Below are positions 1-7,318 of a stretch of DNA of 12,609 nucleotides, piece by piece; positions within the stretch are counted from its first letter, which is position 1, and every line of letters begins with the position of its first letter. Source of the DNA: Burkholderiales bacterium (GTDB lineage: Bacteria > Pseudomonadota > Gammaproteobacteria > Burkholderiales > Burkholderiaceae_C); the NCBI GenBank assembly GCA_011391855.1, contig JAABPT010000459.1:1-12609 (forward strand), read 5' to 3'. The notes beneath the pieces were generated by a model. The model searched no databases. It was not told where the DNA came from and saw nothing but the letters and a program-made list of their open reading frames with translations. A program made the position numbers and the translations under genes.

Positions 1-1561
1 CCGGGCGCACGACGAGCTTTTCGCCCATCGTCGCGCAGCCCGGCGCGGTGACGTCGGTGTTGTTCAGCGCGGCGGCCATGGCCAGCGCCTCGACGGCGGC
101 GTTCGGGCGATTGCCCGGGCCGTTGTTGATCGAGCTGCAGGCCACGAAGGCCAGGCGGTCGATGAGCTGGCCGCTGGCCGCCCAGTTGTTGCCGGTGCGC
201 AGCCCGTCGACGATGTTCTGCGGGTTCAGCTTGCCGCTGGCCGTGCGCACCATCGTGTAGTTGCGCTGATATTCGCCGGGGTAGAAGTCCTGCGTGCTGC
301 GGCGGTCGTCGCTGCCGAAGGCGCCGCGGTTGTGCCAGTCGGAGCTGGCGAAGAACCACCAGTTGCGGCCTTCGCCCAGCAGCGCATCCCACACGCCGCC
401 GATCTGCGCCGCGTAGACGCCGGTACCGCCGTAGGTGGTGCCGCCAGCGGTGTCGACGCGCACACCGGCGATGGTGTTGCGGCGCGGTGCGTACTCACCG
501 CGGTCCGACGAAGCGCCGTGGCCGGGCTGGCTCTCCATGCCGAACGCCACGCGCGGTGCGGCGTTATTGAAGTTGCGCAGGTGCTCGATGTTGAAGCCGT
601 TGTTGCCGTCCGGGTTGAAGGGGCCGGCGCGTTCCAGGTGGGCGGGCACGTAGTAGCTTCCGTCCGGGTGAAAGGCGGTCATCCATTTCACGGCCTCCAC
701 GGTCTTGGCGTGGCCGCGAACGCCGGTGCCGGTGCCGCCGGCCGGGATCAGCTTGGCCGCCAGCTGGCTCCAGCTCGGGTCGGCCGCGTTCGCGCTGCCG
801 GGCACCGAGCAGTCCCAGTTGTTGCCGACACCGCTGGTCAGCGTGGTATTGCCGCGGCTGGTGTCGGTGTCGTTGCGGTCGAAGCAGTATTCCCACATCG
901 CCAGCGCATTGGCATTGCCCAGCGCGGCATAGGGGCCGGTGGCCGGCAGCGCGGGCGTGGCCATGCCCGCGGAGATCTGGCCGGTGATGACCGACATCGA
1001 GGTGTGCTCGTGGCCGGCGACCACCGATTCGACACCCATGAACATCGGCTTGTTCTGCAGCAGCGAGAGGTACTCGAGCAGCGGATACTGGAATTCCTGC
1101 ACCGACTGCCAGCGCCACATGTTCTGCGTGGGCGGCGCGCCCGAAACCAGACCCTTGACCGTCACCGGCGGGTTGGTGTTCTGCCAGGTCGTGGTCGGGC
1201 CTTGCGGCGTGCCGGCGAGCGACACCACCACCGGGTAGGCCGGCGTGGCCAGGCTCTCGTCCTCGACCAGCGTGCAGTTGCGGTTGCCGCGTCCGCCGTG
1301 ACCGGCTTGCACGAACCAGTCCAAGCCCCAGGGCGCGTCGGACGTGGTGCTGGTGGACTTCTGCACCAGCTTCTGCATCGAGGTCGAACCGTCGCTGCAG
1401 GTGGTGTGGTTGTGGAAGTCACCCGCCACGTACTTGCCGGGCAGCTTGCCCTGCGACTTGGTGGGCTGCGCGACGGCCATGCCGGCGCTGCCCAAAGCGG
1501 CGGCGCCGAGGGCGGCAACGGCCGCGAGGGCGAGCGGGCTGCTCTTGAAGCGAAAACTCAT
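1..1561 (-). CDS. Exported PHP-fold (CehA/McbA-like) metallo-phosphoesterase, 3' end beyond window
   Basis: The frame is open from ATG 1561 to the left edge (about 520 residues), so the C-terminus is missing. An AGGAG Shine-Dalgarno at 1570-1574 lies 8 nt upstream and fixes the start. Residues 1-32 form a signal peptide (basic start, Ala/Leu core, AVA-Q cleavage), so the enzyme is exported. PHP-type metal motifs follow in order: D48-F-H50-N-H52 with S56-D57-G58, H88 in QAGHGG, a Glu plus His cluster in MGVESVVAGHEH, and a late SDWHNRG. This order matches the PHP superfamily and resembles the CehA/McbA metallohydrolases; long Asn/Gly-rich insertions separate the motifs. Known PHP proteins hydrolyse phosphoesters, and some CehA/McbA members hydrolyse carbamates. 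The Pho-type promoter upstream favours a phosphoesterase, but the substrate is unknown. The family call is secure; the exact reaction is inference. Confidence 0.82.
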   Translation of the reverse strand, partial: MSFRFKSSPLALAAVAALGAAALGSAGMAVAQPTKSQGKLPGKYVAGDFHNHTTCSDGSTSMQKLVQKSTSTTSDAPWGLDWFVQAGHGGRGNRNCTLVEDESLATPAYPVVVSLAGTPQGPTTTWQNTNPPVTVKGLVSGAPPTQNMWRWQSVQEFQYPLLEYLSLLQNKPMFMGVESVVAGHEHTSMSVITGQISAGMATPALPATGPYAALGNANALAMWEYCFDRNDTDTSRGNTTLTSGVGNNWDCSVPGSANAADPSWSQLAAKLIPAGGTGTGVRGHAKTVEAVKWMTAFHPDGSYYVPAHLERAGPFNPDGNNGFNIEHLRNFNNAAPRVAFGMESQPGHGASSDRGEYAPRRNTIAGVRVDTAGGTTYGGTGVYAAQIGGVWDALLGEGRNWWFFASSDWHNRGAFGSDDRRSTQDFYPGEYQRNYTMVRTASGKLNPQNIVDGLRTGNNWAASGQLIDRLAFVACSSINNGPGNRPNAAVEALAMAAALNNTDVTAPGCATMGEKLVVRP

Positions 1562-1599
1562 GGGGACAACTCCTGTGATCCTGGACTCTGTGTGGGGAG

Positions 1600-1616
1600 G
1601 CCCGGCCGGACCGGGC
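1600..1616 (-). other. Leader hairpin in the 5' UTR of the PHP phosphoesterase gene
   Basis: GCCCGG and CCGGGC form a 6-bp stem around a 5-nt loop. It lies between the proposed Pho promoter (-10 at 1650-1655) and the start codon at 1561, well upstream of the ribosome-binding site. It may stabilise the message. No other function can be read from it. Confidence 0.3.
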
Positions 1617-1649
1617 GGCGTGGCGCAGGTCATGCCGCGCTCGCTGGCG

Positions 1650-1694
1650 ACGTTAGAAAGCGCAGGTGACAGTGGCGTGAAGCTTTTGAGTCAG
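1650..1694 (-). promoter_or_regulatory. Pho box and -10 of the PHP phosphoesterase gene
   Basis: Read on the minus strand, GCTTCAC-GCCA-CTGTCAC occupies 1683-1666: two 7-bp repeats 4 bp apart, the second a perfect match to CTGTCAY. A third, weaker repeat CTGACTC (1694-1688) lies 11 bp further upstream with an AAAA spacer. Exactly 10 bp after the box is TAACGT (1655-1650), a TAnnnT -10. This is the known layout of PhoB-activated promoters, where the box replaces the -35. The predicted leader is about 80 nt. Confidence 0.75.
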
Positions 1695-1718
1695 TCGCCG
1701 GGGGCGCATGCGCAACGC

Positions 1719-2165
1719 TCAGCGGAAGCGACCGAAGTCGACGCTGACGGTGGTGTTGAAGACGCCGCCCTTCTCGAAGCCCAGGCGCAGCGGGTAGCTG
1801 TGGCCCAGGTGCAGCGGCTGCGTCAGGCCCAGCAGGCGCACGAAAGTGCCCGAGTCGTCGAGGTAGGTTTCCTGGCCCTGCGGGATCAGGAAATCGACCT
1901 CGGGCCGCGCCAGCGCGCCACCCATCTCGGCCGACGTCGCGATCGGCGTTTCCACCAGGATCAACCGGTCGGTCTCGCTGACCTCGTCGAAACGCATGCA
2001 CAGCACGCTGCTGGTGGCATCGTGGCCCGTGGCGCGTGTCCAGGGGTGGGTGACGCGCAGCGTCGAGGTCATGAATTCGCAGGCGCGCGCGGCCGGCAGG
2101 GCCAGCGACGCGGCCAGCGCCAGACCGGTGTGCAGCGCACGACGGCGCGAGAAGTGGGCAGGCAT
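1719..2165 (-). CDS. PCu(A)C-fold exported protein lacking the copper-binding His/Met residues
   Basis: This encodes 148 residues from ATG 2165, chosen because GGAG (2172-2175) lies 6 nt upstream and a signal peptide begins there; an in-frame start further upstream has neither. The N-terminus has a twin-arginine-like SRRRAL followed by a hydrophobic stretch ending LPAARAC, so export (possibly Tat) is likely. The mature part follows the PCu(A)C pattern: HPWTRAT near the start, TDRLILVETP in the middle, then a late PLHLGHSYPLRLGFEKGG. In family members with copper-chaperone activity, ligands sit in a HxnMx(about 21)HxM pattern. Here the middle His/Met stretch is shortened to AEMGGALARPEVDF, and the HxM position reads TFVRL. 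Copper delivery is therefore doubtful. The gene carries its own Pho-like promoter, divergent from the oxygenase operon. The fold call is confident; the role is unknown. Confidence 0.8.
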   Translation of the reverse strand: MPAHFSRRRALHTGLALAASLALPAARACEFMTSTLRVTHPWTRATGHDATSSVLCMRFDEVSETDRLILVETPIATSAEMGGALARPEVDFLIPQGQETYLDDSGTFVRLLGLTQPLHLGHSYPLRLGFEKGGVFNTTVSVDFGRFR

Positions 2166-2222
2166 GTGGGGCTCCGTGCAAGGCTGCGCCCAGCGGGCGC
2201 GTTCGCGTTCAAATACCACGGC

Positions 2223-2256
2223 AGCTTAGGCAGCGTGCATGACGGCTTGACGACAG
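2223..2256 (-). promoter_or_regulatory. Pho box and -10 of the PCu(A)C-like gene
   Basis: On the minus strand CTGTCGT-CAAG-CCGTCAT (2256-2239) gives two 6-of-7 matches to CTGTCAY, 4 bp apart. TAAGCT (2228-2223) follows after exactly 10 bp. The predicted leader is about 50 nt. It lies back-to-back with a second Pho box reading the other way, so this 209-bp intergenic region holds a divergent pair. Confidence 0.7.
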
Positions 2257-2269
2257 GCCCAGTTCGGCG

Positions 2270-2303
2270 CTGTCACGCGCCTGTCTTGAAAGCCTCGGAG
2301 ACT
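2270..2303 (+). promoter_or_regulatory. Pho box and -10 of the oxygenase / membrane protein operon
   Basis: CTGTCAC-GCGC-CTGTCTT (2270-2287) has a 7-of-7 and a 6-of-7 repeat with the canonical 4-bp spacer. A weak -10, GAGACT (2298-2303), follows after 10 bp. It would drive the operon that starts at 2375 with a leader of about 65 nt. The box itself is among the best in the window; the -10 is the weakest part of the call. Confidence 0.68.
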
Positions 2304-2374
2304 CTGCGTTTCGCTGGGCCGTGGCGCCCTCTGCTGATGGACGAGGCACTCGCGCGGGGCCGGGAACGAAGACG

Positions 2375-2998
2375 ATGGATGAAGTGATCGGGCTCTTTCC
2401 GACGCCGCTGGTGCGTGCGCAGGGCGCGCTGCCGCGCGTGCTGGTGGATTCGCTCGTGGCGCACTTCAGCGGCCTGGCGCTGCAGGACAACAACGCGTCG
2501 CCGAACCTGTCGCACACCCGGATGCTGCAGCCCGCGGACAGCCCGCTCTTCCTCGAGGCGGCCCAGCGGATCACACCGCGCCTGGTCGACTTCGGCGCCC
2601 TGCTATTCGGCGAACGCCTGGGCTGGTCGATCAAGGAGATGTGGGTCAACGTGCTGGACACGGGCGGTCGCCAGGCCATGCACAACCACGCCAACAGCTT
2701 CGCCTCGGGTGTCGTCTACCTCACGCCCACGGCGCCCGGCGCCGAGACCGTGTTCATGAAGTCGCCCGGCGGCACCGACTTCGCCTTCCGCCACGACAAC
2801 GCGCGCACCACGCCCGGGCCCTACAACGCCGACAAGTGGGTCAGCCCCAGCCCCGAGCCCGGCGACCTCGTGCTCTTTCCGAGCTATCTGATGCACGCCG
2901 TGCCGCCCAACCCGGGCGGGCGCCGCGTCACGATGGCTTTCAACGCGATACCGACGCGGCTCGACTCCTGGGGCTATGCGGTCAGCTTCGCCGGATGA
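2375..2998 (+). CDS. Putative 2OG-Fe(II) oxygenase (TIGR02466-type)
   Basis: This encodes 207 residues from ATG 2375. An in-frame GTG at 2321 is less likely, because homologues begin close to the LFPTP motif (residues 7-11). The oxygenase signatures are WVNVLDTGG (90-98), AMHNHANSFASGVVYL (101-116) with H103/H105 as metal-ligand candidates, and the distal LVLFPSYLMH with H174. R184 lies ten residues after H174 and is a candidate 2-oxoglutarate-binding residue; VTMAFN completes the barrel. No signal peptide is present, so it is cytoplasmic. Members of this family are annotated as putative 2OG-Fe(II) oxygenases and I know of no established substrate. The stop overlaps the start of the next gene, indicating an operon. 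The Pho box upstream suggests induction by phosphate starvation. There is no clear Shine-Dalgarno. Confidence 0.82.
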   Translation: MDEVIGLFPTPLVRAQGALPRVLVDSLVAHFSGLALQDNNASPNLSHTRMLQPADSPLFLEAAQRITPRLVDFGALLFGERLGWSIKEMWVNVLDTGGRQAMHNHANSFASGVVYLTPTAPGAETVFMKSPGGTDFAFRHDNARTTPGPYNADKWVSPSPEPGDLVLFPSYLMHAVPPNPGGRRVTMAFNAIPTRLDSWGYAVSFAG

Positions 2999-5690
2999 GC
3001 GGACAGGCACGGTCGTGAACGCCCAGGCCGACGCCCAGGGCGGCACCCAGGTCGGCGCAGCAGCGCCCGCCGCCGCAGGGTCAGCCACGCACGGCCGCCG
3101 CGGCGTCGCTTTCGGCGTGATGCTGGCATCGGGCTTCGCCGGCCTGGGCTACCAGCTCGTCTGGACGCAGCAGAGCGCGCTCTGGCTCGGCCACGAGGCC
3201 GCCGCCATCCTGGCCGTGGTGACGGCCTTCTTCGGCGGCCTGGCGCTGGGCGCGCTGGCACTGGGCCCGCGCATCGAGCGCAGCGCCCGTCCCGAACGCT
3301 GGTATGCGGGCTGCGAGCTGCTGATCGCGGCCTGGAGCGTGGCGCTGGCACTGCTGATGGCCCCTTTGAGCGAAGCGCTGCTGGCGCTGACCGGCGCCGA
3401 ACCTGGCGCGGCATGGCAGTGGACGGTGGCCTTCGCCGGCACCTTCTTGCTGCTGCTGCCGGCCACCGCCGCGATGGGCGCCACGCTGCCGGCGATGGAA
3501 CGCGTGACGGCCCGCCTGCAGCGCCGGGGCAGCGCGGTGGCGGCGCTGTACGCGGCCAACACGGCGGGCGCGGTGCTGGGTGTGCTGGTGGTCGCCTTCG
3601 TTCTGGTGCCCGGCATCGGGCTGGCGCGCACGGCGGCGGTCTGCGCCGCGCTGAACCTGCTGTGCGCCGCGGGCGTGCTGGGTCTGGCCGCAGCGCCGTT
3701 GCCTGTCACGCCACCGGCCGCAGCTGGTGACAGGCGCCGCCAACTGCCGCTGCTGGCAGCCACAGGGCTGCTGGGCATCGCCTACGAGGTGTTGGTGGTG
3801 CGCGTGCTGAGCCAGGTCACCGAAGACACCGTCTACACCTTCGCGCTGCTGCTGGCCGTCTACCTGGTGGGCACGGCGCTGGGGGCGGCGGCCTGCGCAC
3901 GCTGGCTCACGCCGCGCATCGCCGCGCTCGACGGCAAGCCGGGTGACGGCGATGCCCAACGCGACCGCCTGCTGCAGGCCGTGGCCGCAGCCGTGCTGCT
4001 GGGCACGGCCAGCTTGTGGGCCGCCGAGGACCTGCGCGGTGCGGTGCAGCAGGCGCTGGCCACACGCGGTGTCGAGGCGATGCTCGCCGCGCTGGCCGCA
4101 GAGGCCACGCTGTCGCTGGTGGCCTTCCTGCTGCCGACGGTGGCCATGGGCGCGCTGTTCAGTCACCTGGCCACGCAGGCACGTGCATCGGGCATCGGTC
4201 TGGGCGCTTCGCTGGGCGTCAACACGCTCGGCGCGGCCGCCGCAGCGCCGCTCTTCGGCGTGCTGGCGGTGCCGGCGCTGGGTGCCAAGGGCGCGCTGCT
4301 GCTCGTCGCCGCGGGTTACCTGCTGCTGTACGCACCGCGCCGCCGGCCGGGCCCGGCCTCGGTCGGCCTCGCCGCGGTGACGGCGGGGCTGGCTTTCTGG
4401 GCACCGCCGCTGGCTTTCGTCGACGTGCCCGAAGGCGGCCGCCTGCTAAGCTACATCGAAGGCACGATGGCCGCGGTGAGCGTGGTCGAAGACGCCGACG
4501 GCGTGGCCCGCCTGCGCATCAATAACCGCGCGCAAGAGGGCAGCAGCGCCACGCGCCTGACCGACGCGCGCCAGGCCCTGCTGCCGCTGCTGCTGCACCC
4601 GCAGCCGCAGCGCGCGCTCTTCCTGGGCCTGGGCACCGGGGTCACGGCCACGTCCGCCGCGCTGGACCCGACACTGCAGGTCGACGCCGCCGAACTGCTG
4701 CCTGAGGTGATCGCCGCGTCGGCGCTTTTCACCCGCGACATGCACGCCGGCACCGCGCCGCCGCTGCGCGTGGTGGCCGCCGACGCCCGGCGCTACGTGC
4801 GCACCGCCGGACCAAGCTACGACCTCATCGTCTCGGACAACTTCCACCCGGCGCGCAGCGGCTCGGGTTCGCTCTACACGGTGGAGCACTTCCGCGCCGT
4901 AAAGGCCCGCCTGACGCCAGGCGGCCTGTTCTGCCAATGGCTGCCGCTGCACCAGCTGGATCTGGCAACGCTGCGCAGCATCGTGCGTGCCTTCACCGAG
5001 GTCTACCCCGGCGGCTGGGCGATGCTGGCCACCAACAGCCTGGAAACCCCCGTGCTGGGCCTCGTGGCGCACGCCGATGCACGGCGCTTCACGATGCCGC
5101 AGGTGCAGTCCCGCCTGGCACGCCACGCGCTGCCGCACGACCTGGCGCCCTACGGCCTGTCGGATGACTGGGCGCTGCTGGGCAACTTCGTCGCCGGGCC
5201 GCAGGCACTGGCACGGCTGGCCGCCGGCGCGCCGCTGAACACCGACGACCGCCCGGTCGTGGCCTACCGCGCACCCCGCATCACCTACGCGCCCGACTCG
5301 CTGCCGCGCGAGCGCCTGGCCACGCTGCTGCAGACGCTGTCCATCACCCCCGAGGAACTGCTGGAGGCCGGCGCCGACCCGGCCGACGCCCGCCGCCTGG
5401 CCGCCTACTGGGTGGCGCGCGATGCCTTCATCGCCGCCGGGCAGTCGGTGCGCCCTTCGGCCGACCCACGGCAAATGCTGGCCCAGGTGCGCGAGCCGCT
5501 GCTGGCCGTGCTGCGCGCCAGCCCCGACTTCCGCCCCGCGTACGACCCGCTGCTGCGCCTGGCCGCCGCGCTGGCGCGCACCGATGCCGTGACGGCACAC
5601 AGGCTGCTGGAGGAGCTCGCACGCCTGCAGCCGACGCGGCACGAAGCCGCCGAGCTGCTGCAACAGCTGAGAGCGGCGCCACTGCGCTAG
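2976..5690 (+). CDS. Polytopic membrane protein with C-terminal spermidine-synthase-like domain
   Basis: This encodes 904 residues from ATG 2976, overlapping the oxygenase gene by 23 nt; a GTG at 3015 is an alternative start and neither has a strong ribosome-binding site. Residues about 43-480 contain roughly 12-13 hydrophobic segments. The repeated motif SGFAGLGYQLVW (about 53) / TGLLGIAYEVLVV (about 262) points to an internal duplication. Residues about 485-765 are spermidine-synthase-like, with a SAM-binding FLGLGTGVT (about 550), a DAAELLPEV acidic strand, DLIVSDNFHP (about 616), and LYTVEHF / LTPGGLFCQWLPLHQ. The usual GGGDGG loop and the catalytic Asp-rich DSTDP stretch of true aminopropyltransferases are altered, so polyamine synthesis is doubtful. 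A helical tail of about 130 residues follows. Such membrane-fused proteins are common in proteobacteria but uncharacterised as far as I know. It is cotranscribed with the oxygenase, so Pho control is inferred. Confidence 0.85.
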   Translation: MRSASPDERTGTVVNAQADAQGGTQVGAAAPAAAGSATHGRRGVAFGVMLASGFAGLGYQLVWTQQSALWLGHEAAAILAVVTAFFGGLALGALALGPRIERSARPERWYAGCELLIAAWSVALALLMAPLSEALLALTGAEPGAAWQWTVAFAGTFLLLLPATAAMGATLPAMERVTARLQRRGSAVAALYAANTAGAVLGVLVVAFVLVPGIGLARTAAVCAALNLLCAAGVLGLAAAPLPVTPPAAAGDRRRQLPLLAATGLLGIAYEVLVVRVLSQVTEDTVYTFALLLAVYLVGTALGAAACARWLTPRIAALDGKPGDGDAQRDRLLQAVAAAVLLGTASLWAAEDLRGAVQQALATRGVEAMLAALAAEATLSLVAFLLPTVAMGALFSHLATQARASGIGLGASLGVNTLGAAAAAPLFGVLAVPALGAKGALLLVAAGYLLLYAPRRRPGPASVGLAAVTAGLAFWAPPLAFVDVPEGGRLLSYIEGTMAAVSVVEDADGVARLRINNRAQEGSSATRLTDARQALLPLLLHPQPQRALFLGLGTGVTATSAALDPTLQVDAAELLPEVIAASALFTRDMHAGTAPPLRVVAADARRYVRTAGPSYDLIVSDNFHPARSGSGSLYTVEHFRAVKARLTPGGLFCQWLPLHQLDLATLRSIVRAFTEVYPGGWAMLATNSLETPVLGLVAHADARRFTMPQVQSRLARHALPHDLAPYGLSDDWALLGNFVAGPQALARLAAGAPLNTDDRPVVAYRAPRITYAPDSLPRERLATLLQTLSITPEELLEAGADPADARRLAAYWVARDAFIAAGQSVRPSADPRQMLAQVREPLLAVLRASPDFRPAYDPLLRLAAALARTDAVTAHRLLEELARLQPTRHEAAELLQQLRAAPLR

Positions 5691-5705
5691 GCGCTCGGCT
5701 TGCGC

Positions 5706-5724
5706 TTGCACGGACGCGGTGCAA
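5706..5724 (+). terminator. Weak hairpin after the membrane protein gene
   Basis: TTGCAC and GTGCAA form a 6-bp stem around a 7-nt loop, 16 nt after the stop at 5690. No T-run follows, so it is at best a weak or factor-assisted terminator before the next promoter. Confidence 0.3.
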
Positions 5725-5741
5725 CGGCCCGGCGCGTCCAA

Positions 5742-5786
5742 GCTTCATGCCGCTGTCACTGGTGCGTCACGCGCCCCACCTAGCGT
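5742..5786 (+). promoter_or_regulatory. Pho box (three repeats) and -10 of the glycerophosphodiesterase gene
   Basis: CTGTCAC-TGGT-GCGTCAC (5753-5770) is preceded 11 bp upstream by GCTTCAT (5742-5748), giving three repeats with 11-bp periodicity. TAGCGT (5781-5786) follows after exactly 10 bp. The predicted leader is about 57 nt. Glycerophosphodiesterase genes are known Pho-regulon members in several bacteria, which supports the call. Confidence 0.78.
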
Positions 5787-5849
5787 AGCGCCGCCGCAGC
5801 CGCACCGTTCGGGCTCGCGGACCCTGACCCGCCCACACGAGGAGTTTCC

Positions 5850-7103
5850 ATGATCAAGTCCCTGCTGACAGTGGCCCTGGCGGCCACCACCGGCCTGCTG
5901 CCCACGCTGGCCCAGGCCGGCCCCGGCCCTGCCCCTGTCCCGAGCACCCAGCTCGGCCCACGCCCTTTCTTCCTGGTCGACGACATGACCGACAGCGCGC
6001 TCAAGAGCGAGCTGCAGGCCTGCGCGGCGCGCGACAAGAAGTTCAAACCGACACTGTTCTCGATCGGCCACCGCGGCGCAGCGCTGCAGTTTCCCGAGCA
6101 CACCGTGGAAAGCTACACCGCCGCGGCGCGCATGGGTGCGGGCATCGTCGAGTGCGACGTGACCTTCACGAAGGACAAGGAACTGGTCTGCCGACACGCG
6201 CAGAACGACCTGCACACCACCACCAATATCCTGGCCACGCCGCTGGCGGACAAGTGCATCACGCCCTTCACGCCGGCCACCTTCAATGCCGACGGCACGC
6301 GCCTGACGCCTGCCCGCGCCGAGTGCCGCACCAGCGAACTGACGCTGGCCGAATTCAAGACCCTGCGCGGCAAGATGGACGCCGCCAACCCGAACGCGCG
6401 CACGGTGACCGAATACCTGGCCGGCACCGCCAACTGGCGCACCGACCTGTATTCGGGCCCGAGCAGCGGCACGCTGATGACGCACAAGGAGAGCATCGAA
6501 CTCTTCCAGCGTCTGGGCGTGAAGATGACCCCCGAGCTGAAGAGCCCGAGTGTGGCCATGCCCTTCGACGGCTTCTCGCAGCAGGCCTATGCGCAGAAGA
6601 TGATCGACGAGTACAAACAAGCCGGCGTGCCGGCGCGCAACGTGTGGCCGCAGTCCTTCGACAAGAACGATGTGCTGTACTGGGTGAACAACGAGCCCGC
6701 CTTCGGCCGCCAGGCCGTGTACCTGGACGACGCCAACACCGTGGCAGACCTGCCGAGCGCCGCCGAACTGGCCGGCTACCGCGCGCAGGGCATCCGCATC
6801 GTGGCGCCGCCCACCTTCGCGCTGCTCACCGCCGACAGCAGCGGCAACATCCTGCCGTCGCAGTACGCGAAGGACGCCAGGCGCGCCGGGCTGGACATCA
6901 TCACCTGGACGGTCGAACGCTCGGGCATCCTGGCCGACGGCAACAACGGCTACTACTTCCAGACCTTCGACAGCGCCGTCACGCGTGAAGGCGACGTGAT
7001 GCGGGTGCTGGACGTGCTGGCGCAAGACGTGGGCGTGATCGGCGTCTTCAGCGACTGGCCGGCCACGGTCAGCTTCTATGCCAACTGCAAGGGCCTGAAG
7101 TAG
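5850..7103 (+). CDS. glpQ: Secreted glycerophosphodiester phosphodiesterase
   Basis: This encodes 417 residues from ATG 5850, with AGGAG (5840-5844) 5 nt upstream. A clear signal peptide ends at LAQA-G (residue 23), so it acts in the periplasm or outside. The GDPD signature is complete: SIGHRGAALQFPEHT (H74, R75, E83), the metal-binding ECDVTFTKD (E101, D103), RHAQNDLHTTTN (H116), a later ELKSP strand, and a terminal SDWPATV. The family hydrolyses glycerophosphodiesters to sn-glycerol 3-phosphate plus an alcohol. An insertion of about 100 residues after the HD-like motif, containing several Cys, is like the longer periplasmic GlpQ-type proteins. The gene is monocistronic, between a Pho box and a strong hairpin. 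The enzyme class is very likely; the symbol is by function, not proven orthology. Confidence 0.92.
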   Translation: MIKSLLTVALAATTGLLPTLAQAGPGPAPVPSTQLGPRPFFLVDDMTDSALKSELQACAARDKKFKPTLFSIGHRGAALQFPEHTVESYTAAARMGAGIVECDVTFTKDKELVCRHAQNDLHTTTNILATPLADKCITPFTPATFNADGTRLTPARAECRTSELTLAEFKTLRGKMDAANPNARTVTEYLAGTANWRTDLYSGPSSGTLMTHKESIELFQRLGVKMTPELKSPSVAMPFDGFSQQAYAQKMIDEYKQAGVPARNVWPQSFDKNDVLYWVNNEPAFGRQAVYLDDANTVADLPSAAELAGYRAQGIRIVAPPTFALLTADSSGNILPSQYAKDARRAGLDIITWTVERSGILADGNNGYYFQTFDSAVTREGDVMRVLDVLAQDVGVIGVFSDWPATVSFYANCKGLK

Positions 7104-7120
7104 CCCTGCGACCGCGCTGC

Positions 7121-7146
7121 CCCGCGACCCGTCGCCGGGTCGCGGG
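7121..7146 (+). terminator. Strong GC hairpin after the glycerophosphodiesterase gene
   Basis: CCCGCGACCC and GGGTCGCGGG form a perfect 10-bp stem with a 6-nt loop, 17 nt after the stop. There is no T-run. It is likely the transcription end of the phosphodiesterase gene, and as a perfect stem it could work from both sides of this convergent junction. Confidence 0.55.
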
Positions 7147-7171
7147 CCGAGGGAGGCACGATCTCGAACGT

Positions 7172-7295
7172 CTGCCGATCCGGCTTGCCGTTCTACCCGA
7201 GACGGGGGTTCGGGATCGGCAGCCGCCGAAGGGCGCTCGGGTGATCCGATCCTTCATCCCGAGCCCGCTGTAGCGCCCACCCGACGCCGGATCGG
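7172..7295. repeat. Two inverted repeats sharing the core GGATCGG between convergent genes
   Basis: CTGCCGATCC (7172-7181) and GGATCGGCAG (7213-7222) are a perfect 10-bp inverted repeat with a 31-nt loop. A second pair, CCGATCC (7246-7252) and GGATCGG (7289-7295), repeats the same 7-bp core 74 bp further on. They fill the 215-bp gap between the convergent genes and could be a termination region or a dispersed palindromic element. No coding signal is present. Confidence 0.45.
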
Positions 7296-7318
7296 GTCGG
7301 CGCGCTGCAGCGGCCGGT

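Noticed and set aside
332..1669. Plus-strand open frame of 445 codons
   Set aside because: It is antisense to the PHP phosphoesterase, which has a ribosome-binding site, signal peptide and metal motifs on the minus strand.
4446..5741. Minus-strand open frame of 431 codons
   Set aside because: It is antisense to the spermidine-synthase-like domain and rich in Gln, Arg and His, with no recognisable domain or ribosome-binding site.
5745..7025. Minus-strand open frame of 426 codons
   Set aside because: It is antisense to the glycerophosphodiesterase, whose signal peptide, catalytic motifs and ribosome-binding site are convincing.
7160..7240. tRNA-like stretch (GGGGGTTCG followed by a stem)
   Set aside because: No cloverleaf can be formed: the T-arm does not close and no acceptor stem matches. 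It is better explained by the inverted repeats.
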